From Hofstenia miamia (lineage: Eukaryota; Xenacoelomorpha; Acoela): a DNA stretch of 64,000 bases. The notes under the pieces are model-generated. The model ran no database searches. It was given only the letters and a program-made list of their open reading frames with translations, and was not told the DNA's origin. The position numbers and the translations under genes were made by a program. The stretch's first letter is position 1. Every line of letters begins with the position of its first letter. Shown here in pieces: positions 1 through 11,138 of this stretch. Location: contig SCFE01000054.1 in the NCBI GenBank assembly GCA_004352715.1, positions 1,531,674 to 1,595,673 of the forward strand, in the 5' to 3' direction.

Positions 1-1369
1 GGAGGTAGTATTGCGGATTAAAAAAATAGTGATCCTCTGAAAAAAATGAAAACTCTACAAAACAGGAATCTTTAGAAGTCTAGTGACATGTGATGTATGC
101 ACAAGCTTAGTGTTCTGAATACTATAAAGTTAGTTTGCTTAGAAAAATATTAAAGTATATTGAATAATTTGACATTGTGAAAAATCTAAGTCTATGAAAA
201 AAATTCATTGCTATTTCTAGATAAATTTTGGCTTTGAACATAATAATGCAATGCATGAAATTCACAAAGGTTAAACTTGGAAAATCAACAAATTCCATAT
301 CTCTCTACAAAATTGGTCTTGATGAGACATACTGTCAACTTTCATGATGAGGCTTGTTAAAAGCAAAAACATGGTCAGAGAACTAAATTGAATACGGAAT
401 AGAAACAGTAATTTAAATAAAAATACACCAAGATATGTATTTTGGTTTGAACTGTGGATAGATTTTATAAATGAAGAACCTGTCGACACTTGTTTTTTAT
501 TTAAATCATCATTTGTCAAAGTTAATTTTGGTATTGTTATAATTACTCATTTTTAAAAAATTTGAATAGCTTATAGCTTTAAATATCTGAAATGTTAACC
601 AAATCAATGGCACTAAGTTATCATATTTGGCACCAAAAAAAGACCTGGAAACTTATTCAATCTCAAAAAAAATATACATATTATTTTGTCATTTTTAATG
701 TTAGACGAACTGTTGTCAATGCAAAATAATCAGTATCCAATCTCTCTCCTCACCTTTATTGATTTTCCTTCCACAAAATTATGCTTGTATTCAATGTTGA
801 CTAAAAAATGAATATCACTTCTCATTCCACTTTTGGAACATATTTGATTCATATATTATGTATTGGGGGGCAGATATAATCTTTTCTCGAAACAAAGGGC
901 TGCACAAAATTTTGACTAATGCATACCACGTTTTATAGAACTGTAAAGTGTACTGACGTAATGTGAATTTATCCAATTGCAATGACGTAAAGTAGCAATG
1001 ATTAGAATTATAACATGTAGGAGTTGTGCTGGCAGAAAAAAAGGTTTGAAAAAAACATACTTAAAGCACGTGTTTAAAATGCTTGATTTCCCAAAATGTT
1101 GCTTTCACTGTGTTGCTAAAACGCAGATTTCTTAATCCTGCTTCTATGATTTCAATCTTCATTACGTTCAATGATTAACTTAGCATTTTTCAGTATTGAC
1201 TTCTTATCCCAATTAAGGTGAAGAGGCATTGCTGAAATTCCGAAGTGCTGAAAAGAATCGCGTTTCAAAATTTTTTTAGTATTTTTTTTCTAAAAAAACG
1301 TTTTTTCTGAGATTGGACCGGGCTTAGTTTGACCAGATTAATTGGACCGCATCCGAACCCAAAACTAAT
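1..1369. other. Non-coding stretch, nothing recognised
   Basis: AT-rich sequence with no convincing exon, RNA gene or known repeat. Short ORFs here have low complexity and lack codon structure. From about 1296 to 1360 there is a locally GC-richer patch containing two ggaccg blocks that could be an old transposon terminus, but no partner inverted repeat was found. Confidence 0.5.
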
Positions 1370-1651
1370 CTTTTTTAAGCAAAGCAAATTTATAGTACTG
1401 CTTATTAATTTGATTATGCAGATATTTCTTATTCTTTTATTAAATATGCCTTTCTTATAATCTTATTTTAGAAATGTTTATTAAATAATAGGAAGAGCTA
1501 TGCAAAAAAATTTATAGCACAATATTTTTAAAAAAAATTTCGAGCTGAAACGAGCCTCACTGAAAGATTTTACGTGGCGAGTCGGCCGAGCAAAGATGAC
1601 GTAAAATTATAACAAACCGAGCTTACAAATTTCGTTTCGTTGACAAGTCTG
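1370..1651 (-). repeat. MITE-like repeat with CG-rich end, copy 1
   Basis: The segment is an inverted copy of 35813-36090. Read on the minus strand it starts CAGACTTGTCAACGA, passes through CGGCTCG/GCTCGG-type blocks, then runs into an AT-rich stretch shared with the other copy (runs such as AATAATAGGAAGAGCT). A CAG start with GC-rich subterminal repeats is typical of non-autonomous hAT elements, but the second terminus is not visible and no 8-bp target duplication was found. Seen: two diverged copies in opposite orientation. Inferred: hAT-type MITE. Confidence 0.5.
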
Positions 1652-3178
1652 ATATTCAATTAAATCTTTCTTTATGATAGTATTAAAACACCTAAAGGTA
1701 TATCTAAACAAATGGGTAGACGTTATTGATGATATGTGAACAGAAAGCAATGACTAGCATGTTAAAAGCTCAGAAATATTCTGAAAGTATAACTCCATTT
1801 TTTCGTTAAACCGAATTTGCTTTGACTTAGCAAAAGTATTTGCATAAACTAATCTCAATGTATGTAGAATATTTTTTATAACTCTATATTAGGAACTGCA
1901 AACTATCTTGTTCAGTCAAAAACAAAGCAAAGCTTCACAGTTTACAGGATTAGTATTTTTTAAGCATTTGAAGAATGGTTTTCATAAAATTTCGAATTAG
2001 GAACTGTACTGTTCGACATAACTCATGATAGATACTTTTCAAACCGTTGTTAACAATATTTTAAATGAACTTAGGCAATGAACTTAAAGTTTATAAATAG
2101 CATTAACATGCATATTCAATTGATGTACATATTTCTTGTTTCCCTAACACTAATTCCACTAGGAAATTTTCAAAATCTGTGATGACTTTATCAACAAATT
2201 TTTAAGCGCTTATAGCTCACGAACTAATGAAAATTTTTCAAATCTAAAAATGCCACAAGATAGAGAATTGTCTCCTCTTTCTTTTTGGGTTTTTGTTCTG
2301 TCCTCTGACTTTGTGCTCGGCGTCTGGACTTGAACACTATGTATGAAAATATTTTGAATATTTTACAAAAATCGAATTTCTCATTGACAAAACCTATCCT
2401 TATTTGCATGTAATTCAGACATAAGCAAATGTTTTTGCACATATCTTTTTAATTGAATGAACCATGCACTACGCCATAGAGCTGTCCATGTAAAAACATT
2501 TCAATATTTGTTTGCAGACTTGGATAAAATTGTCCAAAATGTGGAAAAATTGGTTTGTTACGTAAAAGTAACACTAGTGTAAATAGGGTTAATATTGTCG
2601 ACTAAATTCACCTCTTTCGAATGCTTTCAATGCTGAAGAAAACAACGGTCATGTCAGCGTTAAAGATTTCTTAATTCTAGAATCAGTGTTCTATCAATTA
2701 ACGAGAATCTAGTTGCAAATGAAAACTTGACTAGTATGCCAAAATTGGGAGTTTTATAGCACTGATTGCGTCAGGGCTTACTTAAGTAGGCTCTGATTGC
2801 ATTTGAATTAGTTAGTGACAGGGGCATCAGTCCTAACCTGGTTAGTGGAAAAATGCAAGACAAAGTTCAAAAAATGCATTTTACGAGGTAATTTTTTAAA
2901 TTTTTTTACCAAAAATTTGTTTATTTAGCCAATCAAAATTTCCTTTGATAACTTAACTGAGAGAAGTCACCCCTCCCCTCCCCCCATCCCCGCCGCCATC
3001 ATCTTTGCGANATTCAAGAGTCCAGGTTGCACTTGTTGCGGTTAAGGTTTTCTGCCTTTACTGACTTTGTATTTCCGTTCACTGCTCTGTTGCTTCCTTT
3101 TCACTTTTCCTTTGAGTTGTTTCAGAGTTTTGAAAGAGTATCACTGTGTGTTTCCTCTCCGCTGACTTTGATCTTATT
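1652..3178. other. Non-coding stretch with a single N at 3011
   Basis: No exon or known repeat was recognised. A 72-codon ORF at 2224-2442 (-) is basic at its C-terminus but has no recognisable domain, so it is not called. The part from about 2990 to 3178 continues the leader of the minus-strand LTR at 3193, since it matches the leader after 6177 in inverted orientation. The single N at 3011 lies inside it. Confidence 0.4.
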
Positions 3179-3192
3179 TGTCATGGTCGCCA
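3179..3192 (-). promoter_or_regulatory. Retrotransposon primer-binding site
   Basis: On the minus strand the LTR ends ...GATGTTACA and is followed directly by TGGCGACCATGACA. A TGG start immediately after the LTR is the expected form of a tRNA primer-binding site. TGGCGACC resembles the tRNA-Arg primer site that I recall for mdg1/412-type Ty3/gypsy elements. The same TGGCGAC core follows two other LTRs in this window (7204 and 33421). Confidence 0.6.
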
Positions 3193-3999
3193 TGTAACAT
3201 CCTCCACCTGGCCTATTTGCACTGTGTATTATTGTTGATAACCATCACTCAGTAAATTGTGGGTGAGGAGTTACTTAGTTGTTGAACTGCCAAACTTTTC
3301 CTTTTTAGTTAACTAGTTAAGTTAATCGAATATTGATTATCACTGTTTAGGTGATGGAGCCAGGTGACGTTACTTCTTTAGTTCTTCTGTGGGCTACTGC
3401 CCAAGGCCGATCTCCACAACACAGTTCCCCTCCTTCATGAATGATGACTGAATCCACTGCACCATCTCAGCTCAACTGAACTAATTATGTGTACCTTACT
3501 TTAGCTCAGTGCATGCACTCATGTCAAGTTGTAGCTGACTTAAACTCAATTTTGTAAAGTGTTTGTTGATTTGTTTAAGTAAAGCAACCAGGCATTGACA
3601 CTAACTGCATTTAAATGATATTAAGGTAGCCATTACTGTAAAATTATTGGCTTTGTAATCTAATTAATAAGATTGCAGTTTCCTATACTTACATTTCATA
3701 AAGATACATGTAAGGTCACTTATTTGGTTGATTATAGTCAAGTCTCCTACTATTAAGAATATATATATTCCTAGGGTTCGACTATCCAGTCGTTTCAAGC
3801 ATTAATTATTTCATACATGTATAGATCGATAGTCAGACTAGGCAAGAATCGAAAAACTCCTAACCGTAACATAAGTGTGGTTTCGTGACTGGCACAAAGA
3901 CCCTCTGAATCGATCCCATGATGGAATCCAGCCACTACTTGACACAACTTGCCTAGCTGCACATTTTATTAAATAATCAAACCAGATAAATGAAGAATG
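3193..3999 (-). repeat. Family-2 LTR, minus orientation, cut by gap
   Basis: Forward sequence starts TGTAACATCCTCC and runs into the N gap. Positions 3193-3640 are the reverse complement of about 5700-6176. Positions 3530-3884 match 58563-58920 in the same direction. The primer-binding site at 3179-3192 makes this a 5' LTR of an element extending leftwards on the minus strand, but no gag or pol is preserved there. From the pieces at 58563-59390 I estimate a full LTR of roughly 1.1-1.2 kb, so its other end would fall in the gap. Confidence 0.65.
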
Positions 4000-4999
4000 N
4001 NNNNNNNNNNNNNNNNNNNNNNNNNNNNNNNNNNNNNNNNNNNNNNNNNNNNNNNNNNNNNNNNNNNNNNNNNNNNNNNNNNNNNNNNNNNNNNNNNNNN
4101 NNNNNNNNNNNNNNNNNNNNNNNNNNNNNNNNNNNNNNNNNNNNNNNNNNNNNNNNNNNNNNNNNNNNNNNNNNNNNNNNNNNNNNNNNNNNNNNNNNNN
4201 NNNNNNNNNNNNNNNNNNNNNNNNNNNNNNNNNNNNNNNNNNNNNNNNNNNNNNNNNNNNNNNNNNNNNNNNNNNNNNNNNNNNNNNNNNNNNNNNNNNN
4301 NNNNNNNNNNNNNNNNNNNNNNNNNNNNNNNNNNNNNNNNNNNNNNNNNNNNNNNNNNNNNNNNNNNNNNNNNNNNNNNNNNNNNNNNNNNNNNNNNNNN
4401 NNNNNNNNNNNNNNNNNNNNNNNNNNNNNNNNNNNNNNNNNNNNNNNNNNNNNNNNNNNNNNNNNNNNNNNNNNNNNNNNNNNNNNNNNNNNNNNNNNNN
4501 NNNNNNNNNNNNNNNNNNNNNNNNNNNNNNNNNNNNNNNNNNNNNNNNNNNNNNNNNNNNNNNNNNNNNNNNNNNNNNNNNNNNNNNNNNNNNNNNNNNN
4601 NNNNNNNNNNNNNNNNNNNNNNNNNNNNNNNNNNNNNNNNNNNNNNNNNNNNNNNNNNNNNNNNNNNNNNNNNNNNNNNNNNNNNNNNNNNNNNNNNNNN
4701 NNNNNNNNNNNNNNNNNNNNNNNNNNNNNNNNNNNNNNNNNNNNNNNNNNNNNNNNNNNNNNNNNNNNNNNNNNNNNNNNNNNNNNNNNNNNNNNNNNNN
4801 NNNNNNNNNNNNNNNNNNNNNNNNNNNNNNNNNNNNNNNNNNNNNNNNNNNNNNNNNNNNNNNNNNNNNNNNNNNNNNNNNNNNNNNNNNNNNNNNNNNN
4901 NNNNNNNNNNNNNNNNNNNNNNNNNNNNNNNNNNNNNNNNNNNNNNNNNNNNNNNNNNNNNNNNNNNNNNNNNNNNNNNNNNNNNNNNNNNNNNNNNNN
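4000..4999. other. Assembly gap (1000 N)
   Basis: Exactly 1000 Ns. Repeats of the same LTR family flank it on both sides, which explains why short reads could not bridge it. Confidence 0.99.
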
Positions 5000-5406
5000 T
5001 GCAATGTCACTAGCTGCTTGATAATTATTACTTTAGCCATTACCAAAAACTATTGGCTTTAATCAAGTTAATACAATTAAGTTACTTAATAACCTTAAGC
5101 TTCCTACCTTACATTTAAATAGCATAATACATGCTCAGTCAATTTATCAGTCTATTATAGGTCGCCTAAGTTTATCAGATCAAATATGTATAACATACAT
5201 TAGGCTATGCAGCCCTATCTTACTGATGTTGTTTATTGATTAGGCCAGCTAAATGGAGAAAAACTCCTATTCATACACCTAACATAAATGCAGGCTCATG
5301 GTTTGGATCAAGGACCCTCGAGTTGCTCATCATATGTTCCCAAAACCACTACTACTGCATTTACCATTTAGCTTGACATTCTGTATAAATGATTAAACTG
5401 ATATAA
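5000..5406 (-). repeat. Family-2 LTR internal fragment
   Basis: This is a diverged second copy of about 3600-3990 in the same orientation; blocks such as GGAGAAAAACTCCTATTCAT recur. It directly abuts the plus-oriented LTR starting at 5407. A related block also occurs inside the family-1 LTRs (about 7975 and 50955), so the two LTR families share this segment. Confidence 0.5.
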
Positions 5407-6176
5407 TGTAGCATCATCCAAAAGAACTAAGCTGCAAACAAAGATTAACGTCAAATGATTAATAGTGATCAGAATTATGATTGTAAAATTTAGTTAATTA
5501 TCTTATTTATTTTGTAATATGCAACTAAGTCACAATATTGCACACTCTAAAAAAATTACTGTAGCTGATTAAGTAATTTTTGACCAATTGTAACAAGCAA
5601 AATTATGCTTACGTAAGAACAGCCATATTGGCAGAAGATTTATTTGAAATTCCAAATCAGCAGGTACTTTACAACTTTTAAATAAATAGCTGAGAATTTA
5701 AGAGAAATTTGATGAACAATAAATTTTACAGTAATGGCTACCTTAATATTATCTAAAAGCAGTTAGTGTCAATGCCCGGTTGCTTTACTTAATCAAACCA
5801 ACAAACACTTTACAAAATTGAGTTTAAGTCAGTTACAACTTGACATGAGTACACGCACTGAGCTAACATAAGGTACACATAATTAGTCATCCTTGAGCTA
5901 AGATGGTGCAGTGGATTCTGTCAATTGTTTATGAAGGAGAGGAACTGTTATGTGGAGATTGGCTTCAGGCAGTAGCCCACAGATGATTCAAAGAGGAAAC
6001 GTCACTCAGCTTCGTCACCTAAATAGTGATGATTAGTACTCAATTAACCTAGCTAGTTAAGTAAAGAGGAAAGGCTTGGCGATTCATTAATGTAGTAACT
6101 CCTCACCCGCAATTTACTGAGTAGTGATTACTAGCAATAATACACGGTGCAAATAGGCCAGGTGGAGGATGTTACA
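5407..6176 (+). repeat. Family-2 5' LTR, plus orientation
   Basis: The segment begins TGTAGCATCATCC and ends GGATGTTACA, giving TGTA...TACA termini. The first 190 bp are the reverse complement of 59229-59390, the 3' LTR end of element D. The last 470 bp are the reverse complement of 3193-3640. The middle of the full LTR is missing, so this copy is internally deleted. Sequence after 6176 aligns with the leader after the minus LTR, but its primer site is degraded (ttagtgac instead of tggcgac). A gag ORF follows at 6351. Confidence 0.65.
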
Positions 6177-6350
6177 TTAGTGACAGTCTGGACCATTACA
6201 GAGAATGAGTCAACGGAGAGGAAAAAAACAGTGATACTCTTTCAAAACCCTTTACAAAGTCAGCAAAGCAGAAAAACTTAACCACAACAGGTGCAAACTG
6301 GACACTTTAATTGTAACCGAACTGGAAAGCCACTACAACATCAAGAAACA

Positions 6351-6985
6351 ATGACAAACAACAAAAGTAAGAGAGGAAGTGCAAAGAAAACAATACCGAA
6401 AACCACCACCCCTATGGCAACATGATCGTCATCATACCCAAGGAATTCTGAAGCAACCCAAACCCCAGAGTCAATAAGACAGGAATCCTCTTCTGAACCG
6501 GGAACCCCAGAAATCATGGAAATTCTGAGAAAGAATAATGAAACTGAGAAATTACTACGAGAAGAAATTGGTCTACTAACAAAAAGGATAGAAGACATCG
6601 AGCTGGCGAGTGTGGAAACAATCAAGAACATCCAAGTTGATATGGATCCCAGACTAATCAAGCAAAGTGAAGTGTTCCAAAACGAGATCAAGGCACTCAC
6701 GAAACAGTTAACAGAATCAAACACTAGATTTCTGGAACAAAATCAGCTTCTGCAAGAAAAGAATAACATATTAGAAAGAACAAACCAGCAGCTAATACAG
6801 GACAATGATATACAAGCTGCAGAGATATCACAACTTAAGAGTAAAATAACTCGACTCAAAACAAGCAAAAATGAACAGCCAGCACAATTACAACAGGACT
6901 TGTTGGAAGTAGAGAACAGACGACTAATCGAAGATAAAGATCTGAGGCAAGAGGAAATAGCTCAATTAAAAGACAAATTGAGGGT
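6351..6985 (+). pseudogene. Coiled-coil gag-like ORF, interrupted
   Basis: It is the first ORF after the plus-oriented LTR, so its position is that of gag. From the ATG at 6351 the N-terminus is basic and Ser/Thr/Pro-rich (MTNNKSKRGSAKKT). An in-frame TGA lies at 6423-6425, after which the frame stays open to about 6985. Residues after about 55 form a long, heptad-like coiled coil rich in E, Q, K, L and I. No zinc knuckle or capsid major-homology region is reached. Homology to the element stops near 6985, where inverted leader sequence of another element begins, and the frame runs on to a stop at 7076 only by chance. Likely a truncated gag; function is inferred from position only. Confidence 0.5.
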
Positions 6986-7188
6986 TACTGTTGCTTGTCT
7001 CATCTTTAATTGCATTACTGATTTTCTTTATAATCAAGAAGAAACAACTATCTTGACTCAATCATATGTAATATAAGTAGTACTTCTTGTTTGTTACGTT
7101 CTAGACTTCTTCTACTAAATCAACTATTTTCCACACCAATTGTATTTTCACTATAGCATTTCTCTCCTTCATGCGCACACTTCAGGCG
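6986..7188 (-). other. Leader of a minus-strand family-1 element, truncated
   Basis: On the minus strand this follows the primer-binding site at 7189-7204. It would be the 5' untranslated leader of an element whose body has been lost or replaced at about 6985, where the sequence switches to the plus-oriented gag ORF. No coding capacity is recognised. Confidence 0.4.
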
Positions 7189-7204
7189 CCTGTCACAGTC
7201 GCCA
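7189..7204 (-). promoter_or_regulatory. Retrotransposon primer-binding site
   Basis: Minus-strand sequence TGGCGACTGTGACAGG lies immediately after the end of the LTR (...GATTCTACA). It is the tRNA-Arg-like core seen at 3179-3192 and 33407-33421. Its position shows that the LTR at 7205-8541 acts as a 5' LTR for sequence on its low-coordinate side. Confidence 0.65.
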
Positions 7205-8541
7205 TGTAGAATCTTGCCAATCCACTTTTCACACTTATTTCATAGTAATTTATTACTTTTCATAGTTGATACAACAAGTAAGCTTGGCAAGCTCCTAATT
7301 CTCTCCTTCTGTTTGAGTGTTTTTTTGATTAACTTAATTTAATAAACATTAGCCTTTCTAAATGCATAACTAACAACAACTCATTTAGATAAAAAGTGGT
7401 AGATTGAAGACAGGGTCGAGACTTGAAGCGGTGCCATGTGATTCCAGATACATTTCGATCAGCCACAACTACAGCATGCACTTGATCTTTGCCATGAAAA
7501 TCATTAACGGAATTGGTGTGTGAATAGGAAACTCAGTGATTGTGAAATCGTGATTACTTAAGAATTTAGTGCATTGATTGTTTTTGTTATTATGCCTATG
7601 TAAAGATAATCAAATACAGCAACCATGATGCTTTAGCTTGTTATCAAGCCTTACATATAATAGCCCTACAGATATAGTAATACATGCTAGCCCTTTGTAC
7701 ATGTAAACAATCAATGCTGTTGGCAAGAAAGCGAATGCATAAGTTGGCCAAAGGTCTATGAGATAAAAGAGTGAGCAACTTAAATCTAATACCAAAATAA
7801 TAATAACTATAAGGCCAAAGCATGAGCTATTTAAATTCAATACTGAATCACCAACTGTAATATAAAACCATAAATAACTAGGATTCAATAATGGGATAAT
7901 AAACATGTAGAGCAAAGTAAATAGAATCATAATAACTGACAAGCAACAATGAGTAGGAAAGCTATAATGGAGAAAAATCCCTATTCCTATTCATAACCTA
8001 AAAGCACTGTAAGAAAATTACAGCTATTGCCCTCACTGCCATTGAATAGCTGTTCATGAGGCTGCTTTAGCATTCCTTTAAATGGATGTGGGAACCACTG
8101 TACAATTACCTCTAGTACTTAAACGTTTAGCTTTCCATAAATTATAAAATAACCTGATAAGAGAAGAAATAAATCCAAACTAAATTCATTCATCACTTAT
8201 GCTAACAATTGTAACACATTTATAGCACTTTTTAGTAAATAATCAAATACTTGACTAGTACCTGTTTGATTGATTCCTGTTTACAATTTTCCCTCATATT
8301 TTAGTTCTGCTATTAATTATGCAATGTCAGCATTAATTAGAGTATGCTGTTTGGCCATCTTTGGATTTGCCAAATACTGTTGAGCAAAATTTAAATATAA
8401 ACTGCATAAAACAATTTACAAATCAAATAATCAATCATAATCATGTGTTTACATATTAATCATTATAATACTTTAGTCTTAGTTACATCCATCTTTCTTC
8501 TTATTTTGACCACACATAATTATTTGATGGATTATGCCACA
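7205..8541 (-). repeat. Family-1 LTR, copy 1
   Basis: About 1337 bp, forward TGTAGAATCTTGCC...GGATTATGCCACA, with TGT/ACA termini. It is nearly identical to 50185-51520 along its whole length with scattered substitutions and small indels, so the two copies are young relative to the other repeats. A primer-binding site sits on the low side. The high side abuts an RNase H fragment of another element with no polypurine tract, so this LTR is flanked by internal sequence on both sides. Confidence 0.8.
7610..7942 (-). CDS. Hydrophobic ORF inside the LTR (doubtful)
   Basis: A 110-codon ORF in the sense direction of the LTR with three hydrophobic stretches, near residues 1-30, 42-65 and 68-98. The homologous ORF in the second LTR copy (50686-50973, -) shares the first two stretches but frameshifts before the third and starts in another frame. 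There are no known domains. AT-rich sequence readily gives hydrophobic reading frames, and the frameshift argues against selection. Recorded because it is found in both LTR copies. Confidence 0.15.
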   Translation of the reverse strand: MSVIMILFTLLYMFIIPLLNPSYLWFYITVGDSVLNLNSSCFGLIVIIILVLDLSCSLFYLIDLWPTYAFAFLPTALIVYMYKGLACITISVGLLYVRLDNKLKHHGCCI

Positions 8542-9110
8542 TTATGCAATGCTCCTTTATGGTGTTCAATCATGAATGTAAATTCATTCAAATACTTAAT
8601 CCATTGTGATACTATTCCAAACTTGTCTCCTGAGAATTTCTTTAGCCAGGCTAATCCACTATTGTCTTTATGTACTCTAAATTCTCTATTGATTAAAAAG
8701 CGTCTGAATTTCTTGATACTTTCAATTAGTGCCAGCATCTCCAGCTTAGTTGACCTGTAGTTCTTTTAGCTTGCTTTTAGCTTCTGACTGAAGAATTGTA
8801 TAGGGACCTCTTTTCTGTTTTTCAGCTGTCCCAATGTTGCTCCAATTGCCACTTTGCTGGCATCACAGTCTAGAACAAATTTCTCATTATAATCTGGTGT
8901 ATTTAATGATGGTAATTTTTATAATTCTTCCTTGATTTTGTCCGACTTCTCTTGTTCTTGCCACATCCATATGAATGGTAATGATTTCCTCATGAGTTTG
9001 GTCATCTTTGCAGTTTTTCTGGCTATGTTTGGGATAAAAGTGGCATAGTAGTTGAAGAATCCCATTATCCTTTGTATATCCTTTTTGTTATTCAGCTTTT
9101 CTATTTTTGA
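8542..9110 (-). pseudogene. Ty3/gypsy RNase H relic (element A)
   Basis: Minus-strand fragments encode the RT-RNase H connection and RNase H. They include FVLDCDA (first catalytic Asp), FFSQKLK, the EMLALIES helix, DNSGLAWLKKFSG and the end of the domain, IEHHKGALHN. The homologous order is seen at 56767-57579 in element C. Reading needs at least two frame changes. The domain is cut at 8541 by direct abutment to the LTR, so the terminal catalytic motif, integrase and everything downstream are absent. Confidence 0.75.
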
Positions 9111-9111
9111 A

Positions 9112-9650
9112 TCATCTCTTTGTGTTGTCCTTCATAGATATTCTACCTTTCTCAATCACTCCTCCCAGAAATACTATCTTCTTCTTCAAAATATCACATT
9201 TATTTCTGTTAATGCAAAGTCGTTTTTTCTCCAATATTTTCAGTGTTCTTTCCAGTTTCTCTAAGTGCTCTTGTACCACATTACTTGTTACTATTATATT
9301 GTGTATGTAGGCATTAACTCCATCTTCAATTCTGTGTGTTTTATTCTTCAATACTTTTGTGATGTATCTCTGGAAAGTCACTGGTGCATTACACAATCCA
9401 AATGCTATATATATATCCATTCATACAGTCCATATGGTGTTATGAATGCTGTTTTTTTGATATTGCCTTCTATTTTGACCTGTAAATATGCTTTACATAA
9501 GTCTATTGATAAAAGAAGTATTTGTGCTTGCTTACTTTGTATAAGATATCCTCTATACATGGAAGGGGATACAAAGTCTGTGCATAGGTGATACTTGTTT
9601 CCCTGTTTCATGAACACTGTTGTTGCTGCATACAGGCTTTCACTTGGACA
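9112..9650 (-). pseudogene. Ty3/gypsy reverse transcriptase relic (element A)
   Basis: Two overlapping ORFs (9405-9617 and 9112-9420) encode the RT core. They show LCTDF, the motif-A region (SIDLCKAYLQVKI), KTAFITPYGLYEW, FGLCNAPVTFQRY and the active-site loop NAYIHNIIV. The usual YxDD is YIHN here, so both catalytic Asp positions of motif C are changed. The thumb region continues with NRNKCDI and FLGG. A frame break near 9410 and the lost residues make it inactive. Confidence 0.8.
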
Positions 9651-9901
9651 AATTATCTAATTGTCCATTAATTCATTTAGTATGCAATGGTATTCATCTT
9701 TCATCTGCTCTCACACTCTTCTCACTGGCAGCTTTATGGGCTTGTCCATCATAGTTATTATCTTGTGTGTTTGCCTATCTCTTGACCCACACTTATTTCT
9801 CTGTAATTGAATATTTGTTTGTTTTTTTCCAACATCTCCTTTAACTGTTGAATCTCCTCCAGTGTTCTGTATGCGTTTTCTTTGTTTGCTTTAATCCTTA
9901 T

Positions 9902-10019
9902 GCCCTTGAGTCAGCTCTTGGGAGTACTCTCAACTTTGATGGTGTTTGTCCACTCACCCTTGAGTCAGCCATGTGAAGTACTTACTGCTTTCTTCTGCAC
10001 ATCCTTGAATCAACATTGC
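9902..10019 (-). repeat. Three-copy ADSR-type motif between protease and RT
   Basis: The forward-strand block CCTTGARTCARC recurs at 9902-9920, 9957-9975 and 10001-10019. On the minus strand it reads as VDSR, ADSR and ADSR in an acidic/basic linker between protease and RT. The same block recurs after integrase in elements B (48010-48169) and D (62512-62834), and in diverged form in C (54695-55293). The surrounding linker, 9651-10185, has no other recognisable domain. Confidence 0.5.
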
Positions 10020-10185
10020 AGATTACTTGCACCATCATCGTCTTTGGTCACTCTCCAAATAAGTCTGATGTTGGATTTGATGTATTTTCTGTATATTTTA
10101 ATGTTAGATCTTTTCACATTAACATTCTGATTTGTTGCAAATACTTGATTGCATTGACACTCTTTTCATGTTGATTCCTTTATTT

Positions 10186-10734
10186 TCATATAACATTATG
10201 TTGGCTGTTATTTGGTTCTCCATTTCTATTTGTATACATTTTCCACTGGTGTGGTTGCAAATGAATGTCCTCTTCTAATTTGAACATAATCATCTTTTGT
10301 TTGCCTTCTTCCTCTTCAATCTCAATTTCTTCCTCTCTCACTTTTATTGTCCTATTTGTGTAGTTTATGACCCATCCATTTTTTGTTAGGAATTCATTGC
10401 CAAGTATGACCTTGTAAGGTAACAAGTTATTATGGGTATCAACCATTACTAGTGATTGCTTAAATGTTATGCTGGCTATTCTCATTTGAACAGCTTTAAT
10501 AATTCCTTTTGTATTGATATATTCTCCCAATGCATTGATTAACTGTTTGTTAGAACTGTCCAAGTTTTCACACTTCAACCCCAATTTTGTTGCACACTTG
10601 CAAGTGATTATCAACATTACTGCTCCTGTATCAATGGTTGCCTTTCTCATTACTCCATTAGTCATTACAATTATTGTGTTTATATTGTCTAAATTCGTTA
10701 AGATAATTATTGGTGCATGGTTTTTATGAGTCAA
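10186..10734 (-). CDS. Retroviral-type aspartic protease (element A)
   Basis: A 182-codon open frame. The active-site motif ATIDTGAVMLII lies near residues 33-44; DTGA is the retropepsin catalytic signature. A hydrophobic strand and flap region follow, with VILGNEFLTKNGWVIN near residues 110-125, which corresponds to the ILG-x-x-FL motif of Ty3/gypsy proteases. It processes Gag-Pol in intact elements. The C-terminal 40 residues are Glu-rich linker. Upstream is the gag zinc knuckle and downstream the RT. This is the best-preserved frame of element A, but it is only part of a polyprotein. Confidence 0.8.
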   Translation of the reverse strand: MTHKNHAPIIILTNLDNINTIIVMTNGVMRKATIDTGAVMLIITCKCATKLGLKCENLDSSNKQLINALGEYINTKGIIKAVQMRIASITFKQSLVMVDTHNNLLPYKVILGNEFLTKNGWVINYTNRTIKVREEEIEIEEEEGKQKMIMFKLEEDIHLQPHQWKMYTNRNGEPNNSQHNVI

Positions 10735-11138
10735 AACTCTAGCTAGTTTTCTGATTCTTCATTGGTTTGTGATGCTTCATTAGTCTCATTCTCTGACTCT
10801 ATTAGATCCTCATTCTAATAGTAGGCTTCCTTGTCTCCAATTACATTTATCTGTTTAGTGAAATTGGATTTGTATGACCCTTCTGTTCACAGTTGTAGCA
10901 CATTACATCCTTTTCTCTCGCTTTCTTGGTTTTTTCCATCTTTTCCTTTTATCTTGATGATTTTCTCTGGTTTGTTTTCAGATTGTTGTTTGGAGATTGT
11001 GGTTTTGGATTGTTTCTCCATATTGGTGCTTCTATATGCCAGGCAGCTTGTTGTCCATTGCACACTTGATCTCAAATTGTGTCCTAATACTTTCCAGCAT
11101 TCCCTTACAGATGTGGGCAAACAGATCATATTTTGATA

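Noticed and set aside
2224-2442. 72-codon minus-strand ORF
   Set aside because: AT-driven composition, no domain, no splice context and no homologue elsewhere in the window.
3838-5046. Long open reading frames across the N gap (both strands)
   Set aside because: They are open only because the run of Ns contains no stop codons.
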